Shown: positions 38,501 through 45,841 of the stretch, one piece after another
Position numbering within the stretch: the first letter of the stretch is position 1
How the letters are laid out: each line of letters begins with the position of its first letter
Notes under the pieces: generated by a model
Databases searched by the model: none
What the model was told of the DNA's origin: nothing
What the model saw: the letters and a program-made list of their open reading frames with translations, nothing else
Made by a program: the position numbers and the translations under genes
Assembly: GCA_934630735.1 (NCBI GenBank)
Contig: CAKTWK010000001.1
Location: forward strand, 73,755-137,754
DNA: 64,000 bases
Direction: 5' to 3'
From: an uncultured Collinsella sp.
GTDB taxonomy: Bacteria > Actinomycetota > Coriobacteriia > Coriobacteriales > Coriobacteriaceae

Positions 38501-38650
38501 GAGGCGAGCCGTCGTGCCCTTACGATCGCCGGTGTGGACGGCCCGCGCCTTGCCTGCGCTCGCACCGAGGATGACCTGCCGTACAACGTCAATCCGACCA
38601 ATATCGCTACGGTGTCCGAGGTCGTGACCGAGGTCATTCGCCGTTCGTAG
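35513..38650 (+). CDS. M28-peptidase-like membrane protein with a giant disordered insertion
   Basis: 1045-aa protein. Residues 1-240 resemble the first half of an M28 peptidase (EDIAQIFRNHGF..., VVVVAHYDSPRAE with His138 and Asp140), interrupted by membrane helices (about 56-95 and 165-208). About 650 residues of Glu/Pro/Ala-rich low-complexity sequence follow. Residues 900-1045 resume the peptidase fold (DIWFVATGASDCDGAGMRAFL, FFINLESIGAGRLSVV). The usual second-ligand motif (DDN) is VCN, the catalytic Glu-Glu is ASDC, and the last His is missing, so it is probably not an active metallopeptidase. The start at 35513 has TGGAG before it and fits the fold. It is followed by a small membrane protein. 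Confidence 0.75.
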   Translation: MANTQNYINHLLQNTGITPACSEEERLAAEDIAQIFRNHGFDPEVQEFNAPAPSRLAFAVTGILAFAGALLMGIGGGIGLVGTLLAIVGAVLYVLERTGHPVVSRLGKTGVSQNVIAYHKASGPLASPRNRPVVVVAHYDSPRAELLAREPYAPYRALIAKLLPVATIAPAAVAILRILPLPGVLKVLLWVVAILASLVALANAANIISNRFVLPYTSGAVCNKSSVAAMLGVMDNVAPYQGENEFPDDIPFDTYFGEQKRRAEEMARAAAEYAAAQQQNDYGNTIEYEEPSYDEDEFGQPVAPVDVPEQDEAFDGQIDGFEGASADETLIGVIAPEAQDQTAQAEVSTEEKSTAEPAEEPAVVEVAEPKPKLYRNAAGNIRFGSDAIRALGMLPESCTLDYEEGEEPAFEPEPAPVAQEPEPAANTAAAPAEPVAAPVAAAESDAKPALDPAAGLDILAPAAPAQVEDETADEDYDEYPQRVSYESDTDFSAEIPSTTPHADIASAFSSIGASASSFFKGAFTKGKKFVDDFEEKRAAAREAAEREAIAQQQAAEAERERAAQEFEQSEAEQPEPADVADATTSFEAPQPTSAGAADATTSFDAQQPVDSTMSFDATMTFEKQGTAIAEPLPISDDAQDAADDSVIDEADSVEANAPEQVEAPAMEQESPAADEAPKTDVSRPYSTQIFTMPAPSDPGATVANVAPTQDETVDSLMAQISSQVPPRQQMNIPDPASAPAPSSSPLASVPDPSLPSMQQANVASRTSLFDLPDPSAQTNDPFATAQGPEPTSAPVATPMPISAGAQPLETISAPASTGAKPQKRGLGGLFGRKKKNEQDSMSDWLGVEVDYDAKKSGRGIGSWDNFEDDDDGWKGGATSSDGASAEDMLSAVASMGDDELLGHDIWFVATGASDCDGAGMRAFLASHRDKLRGVFFINLESIGAGRLSVVTVEGEQQLFKGDRRIMNLVSKVCKSFHVDCGAFEMPYAKTDASAALEASRRALTIAGVDGPRLACARTEDDLPYNVNPTNIATVSEVVTEVIRRS

Positions 38651-38672
38651 ACAGACCCGCTAAGGAGTCAGC

Positions 38673-38891
38673 GTGTTTTCGTACATCAAGCGCCATTGGC
38701 CCATCTATCTGATTTTGACCCTGATCGCTATCGCATTGGGTTTTGGGGCCGCGTATGTCGTTGGCGTTAAGGGCTCGACGCCCGAGACAACAATGAACGA
38801 AGAGGTGGAGCAAGAGCAAAGCTTGGGTGCCGACGGTATTTCCGAGTCCGATCAGGCAGCCATCGATGGCGGTTCGTCATCTGCTGAATAG
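38673..38891 (+). CDS. Small single-pass membrane protein
   Basis: 72-aa protein starting at GTG after TAAGGAG. One membrane helix (WPIYLILTLIAIALGFGAAYVVGV) with a basic cytoplasmic start and an acidic Glu/Ser-rich tail. It follows the M28-like gene by 22 bp and shares its terminator. No family recognised. Confidence 0.7.
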   Translation: MFSYIKRHWPIYLILTLIAIALGFGAAYVVGVKGSTPETTMNEEVEQEQSLGADGISESDQAAIDGGSSSAE

Positions 38892-38914
38892 CCGATTCAT
38901 CGTTTATGCCCAAG

Positions 38915-38950
38915 GCGGGCGAGCCGGGAGACTGGCTCGCCCGCTTTTTT
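38915..38950 (+). terminator. Terminator after the small membrane protein gene
   Basis: Perfect stem GCGGGCGAGCC/GGCTCGCCCGC followed by six Ts. Confidence 0.92.
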
Positions 38951-38956
38951 ACCGTG

Positions 38957-41900
38957 TTAGTGCTTCTTTGTGGCTGACCTAAGGCGAGCGAACCATATGG
39001 CTGCAGTACCCGAGGTCAGGAGTGCGGTGATGCATGCGGCGACGGCAACAGATCCCGTTGCCGGCAGGTTCTGAGGCAGGGCGCATCGTTGGATGACGCG
39101 GTCCTCGTCATGTGCCTCGAGTTTATCGCCACCGCCGTTGCGGCAAAGATCGACGCGCGCACTGTTGGCAAGTGCGGTTTGGGGCGTATAGGACGACGTT
39201 GCCTGCATATGCACGACTGCGCCTCGGGCATCCGAGTTAAGGGCCGCCTTGGCATCGTCAAGATCGTCGTGTTCGTCTTTAAGGTCATCCCGGGTCCAAG
39301 AGCCCGCCTCGCTTCTGGTTGTAAAGTCGGTGGCTACCGCACCGTATTCAAAACGGATGCCCGTGATGACGGCGTCGTCTGTAAGATCAATCTCTTTCGT
39401 ATCGAGCGTGACGGACTTGTCCGTCGGGATATCTGCTTTCCACAGGTGCCACCCGTCGTAATCGACGAGACGCACATCGTCGCCCAGAAGCTTTGTAACC
39501 TCTTCCGTTTCGAGCCAGGGATTGCGGTGCCCGTCGTCAAGCGTTGCATTGACCTGCTTGCCCGTATCGCTTGTTCCTGTCGGAGACGTTCGATACCACA
39601 CGTTGCACAGCCCGTTTAGATCACCGACCGCAATAGGGGTTTCGACGGCAACAAGTTTCGCTGCGCCATCTTTGGCGCACTCAAGGTCGTCGGTGATGGT
39701 CAACTCGTCGACCCAGGTGCTCGACTCATTTTTGGCGTCGATGGTATAGCAGAAGGTACCTTGCGTATTGGCCCGTGCTTTGGCTCGGTTTTTTCCATCG
39801 CCGTTGGCAATGAGTTCGCTTATGACTGGCTGTGCAATCTCTTGGCGCTTATCGACGCTTCCCTTGATCTCGATGGGGGTATCCTTCATGGCCATGGTTT
39901 GAACTTCTCCCGTGGCCTTTACTTCAAACGTTATCTCTTCGGCGAGGTCGTAGGTACGCGGGGACATCGTTTCGCGCAGGGTGTAGGTGCCGGGTGAAAG
40001 GTGCTCAATGTGGTGCGGTTTACCGGATGAAGTCCAAGAATCGATTTCGTTGCCATTGGAGTCGCAGAGGGTAAGCTCTGCGCCTGTCACTTCCTGACCT
40101 CCGCACGCGTCGACTTTGGAGATATCGATCTTGGTGTAGTCGTTGGAAACGTCAAGGTGCACTTCGATCACGGGCGTTTGCTGGTCAGCGTACGACAACT
40201 TCACAGTATGTGGGGTTGGGTTGAGCAGATAGCCTTCGGGCGCTTGTGTCTCGACGACCTCGTAGGTGGCGGTACCGTATCCCAGCGAAAGATGGTCGAC
40301 TCGCGCATACCCCCGTTCGTCGGTTGTAACGGTGGCGACGGTTTCGCCATCCAGGGCGACGATGCTGTCGTCGGTTCGCACGATGTCGCCGCTAGCGCGG
40401 ATGTCAAACGTGGCTCCAGCGAGGGTGCGCCCATCTACAGCATCCGTCTTAATGATTTCGATGCTTCCGGTTGCGGCGTCGTCATAGAACGAGGCGACGG
40501 CGACCGGTGTCAGATTTCTGTCGGCGGGAATCGTTATCTCCAGGTCTTCTCCGCGCAGATACGGTTCCTTGGCCGATGCCTCGTGCACGTAGTATGTTCC
40601 GGGATTAAGTGATTCGGGCAGCGTGACGGCACCGGTTGTATCGGTTGTGAAGGTATTCATTACATTGTGGGCCGGATACCAACATGTTTGCGAGACGGGC
40701 TCGTGGTGGCTATCGAGCAGCTGGAACGTAAAGCCGGCGAGTGGTACGGCGCCGCCGGTCTGAGCATCGCGCTTTACGATTTGAAGGTGCGTCGATAGGG
40801 AATGGTTATCAATGATGTACTGAAGCTCGGCGCCGTCTGCGGTCTGCTCTGCTGTGATGGTCCATTCCCCTGCTTGCTTAAATCCTTCAGGGACCGTTTC
40901 TGCAACCTCGCGAACGGTGTAGCCCGCGCGGTCGTAGGGAATGGCACCGTGAGCGCCGGCGGGTCGCTTGCCTGCGCCAAACCATGCATCGGGCTGGTCT
41001 TTGGTGGAGGCAAAGCCGTAAACGTTTGTAGTCAACGTGCCGACGACTTGTTGGGAGCTATTGCTGACAACTTCAAAGACGACGCCTCCCGCCGGCTGCT
41101 CAAGGCCGGACTCATCGTTATTGCCATGGTCCTTAAACTTCGAGATTTCGAGGTCAAAGGCGATGGGGGCGTTGGGAATACGGCTTTCGAGCTCAATGAT
41201 GCCCGTATCTCCGAGCTGCTCGGCACCGACGGTGTAGCTCCAACAGTCGTTTGAAATCAGGTAGCCCTCGGGCGCTTTCGATTCGTAGACGGTAAAGGTG
41301 CCCAGGGGAACGTCATTGAGGATCGCCCGTCCGTTTTCGTCGGTCGTAAGGGTGCGAGTCCAACCGGGGGTGGATTGCGAGACGCAGGTGAATTCAGCGC
41401 CCGCAAGCGACGCCCCAACTTGGGCGCCGGCATCCGTGGCGGCATCGATTTTTGCAATACGCAAGGTGATGGTGCCAGGCTGCTCGTTGACAGTGACATG
41501 TTCGCCGCTGTTTAGTGTGGTGAAGGCTATTCGGTCACTTCGAGGGATGTAGCCTGCCGGGGCTTTGGTTTCGACCAGGTAATATGCCGTATTGGGCAAA
41601 AGCGTTGCTTGTGCACGCCCGTTTTCGTCCATCTGGATAGTGCCGACACGTGCATCGCCCGCACTTTCAAAGATATCGAAGGTTGCGCCACCGAGTCTGT
41701 AGGTGTCGTTACCGGCGGTGATGTCAGCCTGCGACGATTGTTTTTGGAAAGATACGGAGACGGTGGGCAGAACATAGAGCATGTCCTGGTGTCGACCCTC
41801 GCCCGAGACCGGGCCGTGATAACGCCTGGCTCGATGTGGGGCCGCCTTAATGGATCCGGACTTAGCGCTGTCGTAGAGCCAACGTGCAGCCGCTACGGCT

Positions 41901-42388
41901 TCGGCGTTTTCGTAAAACCTACCGCTCCTGGCAACTCCCTTGCTATTTGTATACGAATAGGTGCCGTCGGGGTGCGTGGTTCCGTTGAGCATCCACACGG
42001 CAATCTGGGTGGCGGCACGGGCGAGATCGGGCGACAGATTGTGGCCGCCAAAGGATGTACTGGAAGGATATCCGTGACAGACGACGGCGGCAAATTCGTC
42101 ATCGAGCCATGTCCAGCCCTGGTTATATGTACGCCATGGCCCTCCCGGCTTGCTGGGGCCGGGGCAGTCTTGATTCATGCAGTACGAAATCGAAGTGTCC
42201 TGTGCCTCGTATTTACCGACACCGAAGGGGCCGCAACCGTCGCTTATGGTGCGGAAATTAAGGGCGTCGCTCCCGTCGACGGCGAGTGCAGTCCCTGGGG
42301 CTAGGCAACCGATCAGAAAAAAGAGGAGTAGGAGCAGCGGACCTGTTGCGATTGCGCTGTGGACAGAGTGCGTGGGTGCGTTGGACAT
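38957..42388 (-). CDS. LPATG-anchored adhesin with thioester and SpaA-type repeats
   Basis: 1143-aa cell-wall protein. A signal peptide ends near residue 36 (CLAPGTALA). Residues about 45-180 look like a Cys-Gln thioester domain: Cys70 in SISYC and Gln128 in ATQIAVWML, the pair that forms an internal thioester able to bind host surfaces covalently. At least five SpaA/Cna-B-like domains follow, each with the lysine strand (for example LRIAKIDA, LEISKFKD, LQIVKRDA, IEIIKTDA, IDISKVDA) and a following (L)AGATF-type strand, expected to form isopeptide bonds. The C-terminus has LPATG (1108-1112), a hydrophobic helix and a basic tail. No sortase or partner pilin is in the window. Confidence 0.9.
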   Translation of the reverse strand: MSNAPTHSVHSAIATGPLLLLLFFLIGCLAPGTALAVDGSDALNFRTISDGCGPFGVGKYEAQDTSISYCMNQDCPGPSKPGGPWRTYNQGWTWLDDEFAAVVCHGYPSSTSFGGHNLSPDLARAATQIAVWMLNGTTHPDGTYSYTNSKGVARSGRFYENAEAVAAARWLYDSAKSGSIKAAPHRARRYHGPVSGEGRHQDMLYVLPTVSVSFQKQSSQADITAGNDTYRLGGATFDIFESAGDARVGTIQMDENGRAQATLLPNTAYYLVETKAPAGYIPRSDRIAFTTLNSGEHVTVNEQPGTITLRIAKIDAATDAGAQVGASLAGAEFTCVSQSTPGWTRTLTTDENGRAILNDVPLGTFTVYESKAPEGYLISNDCWSYTVGAEQLGDTGIIELESRIPNAPIAFDLEISKFKDHGNNDESGLEQPAGGVVFEVVSNSSQQVVGTLTTNVYGFASTKDQPDAWFGAGKRPAGAHGAIPYDRAGYTVREVAETVPEGFKQAGEWTITAEQTADGAELQYIIDNHSLSTHLQIVKRDAQTGGAVPLAGFTFQLLDSHHEPVSQTCWYPAHNVMNTFTTDTTGAVTLPESLNPGTYYVHEASAKEPYLRGEDLEITIPADRNLTPVAVASFYDDAATGSIEIIKTDAVDGRTLAGATFDIRASGDIVRTDDSIVALDGETVATVTTDERGYARVDHLSLGYGTATYEVVETQAPEGYLLNPTPHTVKLSYADQQTPVIEVHLDVSNDYTKIDISKVDACGGQEVTGAELTLCDSNGNEIDSWTSSGKPHHIEHLSPGTYTLRETMSPRTYDLAEEITFEVKATGEVQTMAMKDTPIEIKGSVDKRQEIAQPVISELIANGDGKNRAKARANTQGTFCYTIDAKNESSTWVDELTITDDLECAKDGAAKLVAVETPIAVGDLNGLCNVWYRTSPTGTSDTGKQVNATLDDGHRNPWLETEEVTKLLGDDVRLVDYDGWHLWKADIPTDKSVTLDTKEIDLTDDAVITGIRFEYGAVATDFTTRSEAGSWTRDDLKDEHDDLDDAKAALNSDARGAVVHMQATSSYTPQTALANSARVDLCRNGGGDKLEAHDEDRVIQRCALPQNLPATGSVAVAACITALLTSGTAAIWFARLRSATKKH

Positions 42389-42561
42389 GGCTGCTCCTTA
42401 TCCCTCGTGCGCCGCACGGGGAGGCCGCGGCGCTTGGGATGAGGCTACCGCCATGGTTCATGCGGGTAAGTACCAGAAGCTGACCAAAAGCTTGCCCGAT
42501 TTCTGACAAATCGAGCTCAAATACAACAATCAGATAAAAGCGCAGGTAGAAGTAAATGAAA

Positions 42562-42581
42562 AAGGACCCTCACGGGTCCTT
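42562..42581 (-). terminator. Terminator between the sugar-acid operon and the adhesin
   Basis: AAGGACCC/GGGTCCTT with a TCAC-type loop; on the minus strand it runs into TTTTCATTT. Confidence 0.75.
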
Positions 42582-42639
42582 GTCTCCATATGTTTATGAA
42601 GTTATGGAAAGAAATTCATAAAGTAAACAAGAACAAAGA

Positions 42640-42684
42640 TACGTGGATCGATGTGAAGACGATAATCTCACATCGATCCACGTA
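42640..42684 (-). terminator. Perfect 17-bp hairpin after the aldolase gene
   Basis: Arms TACGTGGATCGATGTGA (42640-42656) and complement (42668-42684) around an 11-nt loop, six bases past the stop codon. On the minus strand ATCTTTGTTCTTG follows, so it is a likely terminator or mRNA 3'-end stabiliser. The 300-bp gap to the adhesin gene otherwise holds only the second terminator and an AT-rich stretch. Confidence 0.7.
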
Positions 42685-42689
42685 CAAGT

Positions 42690-43568
42690 CTATGACAGGA
42701 GCTGTTCGATTGTTGCCTTTTGGTCATCACTGGCCTGTATGGCGGGATCAAAGATCGCGGTCGAGATTGGAAGACCCTTTATATTGACCGCTACTTTGAT
42801 GGCAGATACAAACAAATCGCAGGCATCGTAGACGGCCATGAGCGACGAGATGCGCTTGGCGCACTCGATGGCGGTCGCGAAGTCGCCTGCCTGGTAGGCG
42901 CCGTGCAGCCTCACAAAGAGCTCGGGCTCCACGTTGGTGAGGCCACACAGAACACCGTTGCCGCCGCTCGCGCGGTTGACCAGGTAGTACTCGTCGAAGC
43001 CGGAAAGGACCGAGAACTCGGGGTTGACCTTGCGGACGGCGCGGATGACTTTGCGCGTGTGGCTGATGGTGTCGACCGTGTCCTTGATGCCGCAGATATT
43101 CGGATGGGCGGCGGCGAGCCTGGCCACGAGCTCGGGCGACAGGTCGGTGCCGGTGCGCGCCGGAAAGTTGTATAGCACGACGGGCAGGTTGGTGGTGTCT
43201 GCGATGCCACCAAAGTACTTTTCGGCAGCGTCGTCGGTGGGCCCGAAGTAGTACGGCGAGACCGCCAGAACCGCGTCGGCACCGGCCTTCTGGGCATAGC
43301 GCGTGAGTTCGAGGACGTTGTCGTAGGTGGTGTCACCCACGCCGACGAAGACCTTCATGCGACCGGCGACCCGCTCGACGGCAAAGTCGACGACCGACTT
43401 CTTGTCCTCGAGGCTCACGCTGTAGAACTCGCCGATGCTGCCAAACAGCAGCACGCCGTTGATGCCCGCGTCGGCCAGGTGGTCCAGGTGCCTGCCCCAC
43501 AGCTCGTAGTCGATCTTTCCATCATCGTCGGTGATGGTGATGGAGGGGCAGAAGACTCCCTCAAACAT
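42690..43568 (-). CDS. DapA-family aldolase/dehydratase (probable 2-keto-3-deoxy sugar acid aldolase)
   Basis: 292-aa class I aldolase of the dihydrodipicolinate synthase/N-acetylneuraminate lyase family. The Schiff-base lysine is Lys162 (GIKDT), the catalytic tyrosine Tyr133 (VLYNFPART), and the pyruvate-binding loop GSIGEF (43-48) replaces the GTTGE of true DapA. It is the last gene of an operon with a UxaA-type dehydratase, so cleavage of a 2-keto-3-deoxy acid to pyruvate and an aldehyde is the likely reaction. The exact substrate is not readable. Confidence 0.88.
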   Translation of the reverse strand: MFEGVFCPSITITDDDGKIDYELWGRHLDHLADAGINGVLLFGSIGEFYSVSLEDKKSVVDFAVERVAGRMKVFVGVGDTTYDNVLELTRYAQKAGADAVLAVSPYYFGPTDDAAEKYFGGIADTTNLPVVLYNFPARTGTDLSPELVARLAAAHPNICGIKDTVDTISHTRKVIRAVRKVNPEFSVLSGFDEYYLVNRASGGNGVLCGLTNVEPELFVRLHGAYQAGDFATAIECAKRISSLMAVYDACDLFVSAIKVAVNIKGLPISTAIFDPAIQASDDQKATIEQLLS

Positions 43569-43625
43569 GTGTCACTCGCTTTCCGGGGTCACACCCCCAC
43601 GAATCTCTGCACTGCCGAGAAGGAC

Positions 43626-44537
43626 CTAGAGGTAGTAGGCCTTGACGGCGTTATCGTAGAAGACACCCTGCTTCTCGGTGTCGGTGAAGACGTCGGAGTC
43701 CTCGATGAAGCTATAGAGGTCCTTGTAGTCGAACTTGGTGAGAACGCAGGGGGAGTCGGTGCCCCAGATGATCTTGTCGGCGCCCAGGACGTCCTTCGCC
43801 ATCGCGATGTACTCGAGCGCGGTGGGATATGGGTAGGCTTCGGGAGCGACGTTCCAGGGCAGCGCGGAGAGATCGACCCAGACGTTATCGTGGGCGAGGT
43901 ACGGAAGCGCGCACTTGAGGACGTCGCCGTCCTCAAGGGACGGGGCGAGCAGGTGGCAGACGACAATGTGCAGGCCGGGGTACTTTTTGGCCAGGCGATA
44001 CACGGCCTCGGGCTGACAGCTGGACTGGTTGGGGCTGCCGATGTCGAGCACCAGGGTGGCGTCCTCGACCTGGGCGATCCTGTCGATGAGGACCGTCATC
44101 TCGGGGCCGTCGACCGCGAAATCGCGGTGGTAGCCGGAAAGGCCGCCGCCCACAGGGACCTCGAACTTGAAGACGTGGGCGTGCAGATCGTTGATGAAGT
44201 GCTCGAGGATCTGCTGGGCGCAGCGGCAGAAGGGGTCGAGCATGACCGCGGCTTTGAAGCGGTCAGGGTACTTCTCGGCGCATTCCATGGCGTACTCGTT
44301 CTGCAGGCCGTACAGGACGCCTTGCAGCAGGATGGCCTTCTCGACGTCGTGCTCGTCCATGACGTCCATGAAGGTCTCAACGAGGTACTCCTTGTCTCCC
44401 TTGCCCTCGGGGATGATACGGAACTCTTCGCCGGTGGCCCAGCGACAGTTGCCGTTGCCTAGGGGGCGCAGCTCTCCGGCCTTGCCCATGGAGCCGATGT
44501 GGTCAAAGACGTGGGCGTGTGCGTCGATCTTCTTCAT
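43626..44537 (-). CDS. Amidohydrolase-2 family hydrolase
   Basis: 303-aa TIM-barrel metal hydrolase. The metal-binding motif DAHAHVF is at the N-terminus; further ligands appear in VVCHLLAPS and in IIWGTDSPC near the C-terminus, where the aspartate is conserved. The family includes sugar lactonases, dicarboxylate lactonases and decarboxylases. Between a PTS-type permease and an aldolase, a lactone-opening or related step in sugar-acid breakdown is plausible. This is context inference. Confidence 0.82.
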   Translation of the reverse strand: MKKIDAHAHVFDHIGSMGKAGELRPLGNGNCRWATGEEFRIIPEGKGDKEYLVETFMDVMDEHDVEKAILLQGVLYGLQNEYAMECAEKYPDRFKAAVMLDPFCRCAQQILEHFINDLHAHVFKFEVPVGGGLSGYHRDFAVDGPEMTVLIDRIAQVEDATLVLDIGSPNQSSCQPEAVYRLAKKYPGLHIVVCHLLAPSLEDGDVLKCALPYLAHDNVWVDLSALPWNVAPEAYPYPTALEYIAMAKDVLGADKIIWGTDSPCVLTKFDYKDLYSFIEDSDVFTDTEKQGVFYDNAVKAYYL

Positions 44538-44668
44538 TTTATTCTCCTTACGTCAAACAATGTCTAATGGATATATGGTCAGTGACGGATACTCTTTGCT
44601 GCCAGGTGGGCACCACCTCCAGTCGAGCCCGCCGGCGCGGGACATAGAGTGGCCTTGCAATCCGGACG

Positions 44669-45802
44669 CTAGGCGGACTGCTCCTCGGCCTCCATCTCCT
44701 CCTCGGTCACGTCGTCAATCGGGACGAAGAGCGTGAACAGGAAGGCGAGGCCAAAGGCGAGCGCCAGCGAGATGCAGAAGGGAACGAACGCGCGGCTCAT
44801 GAAGACGGGCAGCGTGGTGAGCGCGGGCAAAGCGAAGGCGGTGCCGGCGCAACCGAACAGGCCTGCCACGGCGGAGCCAATGCCGCCGGCGACGCATGCA
44901 CAGACCATGGGCTTCTTGAGGCGCAGGTTCACGCCGTACATCGCGGGCTCGGTGATGCCCAGCAGCGTGGTGAGCGAGGCGGAGACCGCCTGGGAGCGGA
45001 ACTTCTTGTTCTTGGTCTTGAGGGCGACGGCGAGCGCGGCACCGCCCTGGGCGAAGATCGCGCCGCCGAACAGGGCCATGATGGTGTCGAAGCCGTAGAC
45101 CGCGACGTTGTTCATGGCAATGGGGAACAGGGCCCAGTGCAGGCCGAGGATGACGAGGAACGGCTGGAACGCGCCGATCAGCGCGCCGGCGATGAGCGGC
45201 GAGAGGCTGTAGACGGCCTCGTAGCCCTGCGCGAGCCAAGCGCCCACGATGGTGCCGAGGGGGCCGAAGACGGCCAGGGTGAGCGGGACGATAACGATGA
45301 TCGTGATAGGCGGCGTGAACAGGCCGCGGAAGGTCTCGGGGATGATCTTGTAGCAGGCCTTCTGGACCCAGCTCGCGCAGTAGATGGCAAGAAGGATGGG
45401 GATGACGGAGCTGGAGTACGTCGCCTTCGAGAGCTCGAGGCCAAACAGGTAGACGGGCGCGTCCGCCGCCATGATGGTGGTGATAGACGGATACACCAGG
45501 ATGCAGCCGAGAAGGACGGCGGTCACCGTGTCAACATCGAAGCGCTTTGCCGAGGTGTAAGCAAGAAACACCGGGATGAAGTAGAACAGCGAGTCGGCCA
45601 TCGCGTTGAGGATCGCATACGTGGTCGAGTCGTCGGTGACCATGCCCGAGACCTGCAGAAGCGTCAGGATGCCCTTGAGGATGCCGACGGAGACGAGCAG
45701 GTTGATGATCGGGAGGAAGAACGAGGACAGCAGGTCGATGACCGCGTTGACGCCGCGTTGGAACGCGTTGGGCGTCTTTTCGGGGGCTTGCGTGGTTGTC
45801 AC
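44669..45802 (-). CDS. PTS EIIC-type permease without EIIA or EIIB domain
   Basis: 377-aa integral membrane protein. The sequence GITEPAMYGVNLRLKKPM and the overall hydrophobic pattern identify the EIIC domain of the glucose/beta-glucoside PTS superfamily. It ends in an acidic tail (DVTEEEMEAEEQSA). No EIIB cysteine motif or EIIA histidine motif is fused to it or encoded nearby. It could use an EIIB encoded elsewhere or act as a non-phosphorylating transporter. It lies second in the operon, 39 bp after the dehydratase gene. Confidence 0.85.
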   Translation of the reverse strand: MTTTQAPEKTPNAFQRGVNAVIDLLSSFFLPIINLLVSVGILKGILTLLQVSGMVTDDSTTYAILNAMADSLFYFIPVFLAYTSAKRFDVDTVTAVLLGCILVYPSITTIMAADAPVYLFGLELSKATYSSSVIPILLAIYCASWVQKACYKIIPETFRGLFTPPITIIVIVPLTLAVFGPLGTIVGAWLAQGYEAVYSLSPLIAGALIGAFQPFLVILGLHWALFPIAMNNVAVYGFDTIMALFGGAIFAQGGAALAVALKTKNKKFRSQAVSASLTTLLGITEPAMYGVNLRLKKPMVCACVAGGIGSAVAGLFGCAGTAFALPALTTLPVFMSRAFVPFCISLALAFGLAFLFTLFVPIDDVTEEEMEAEEQSA

Positions 45803-45841
45803 GGTTTCTCTCCTTTCTGGAGCGTCCTGTCAGACGCTGGC

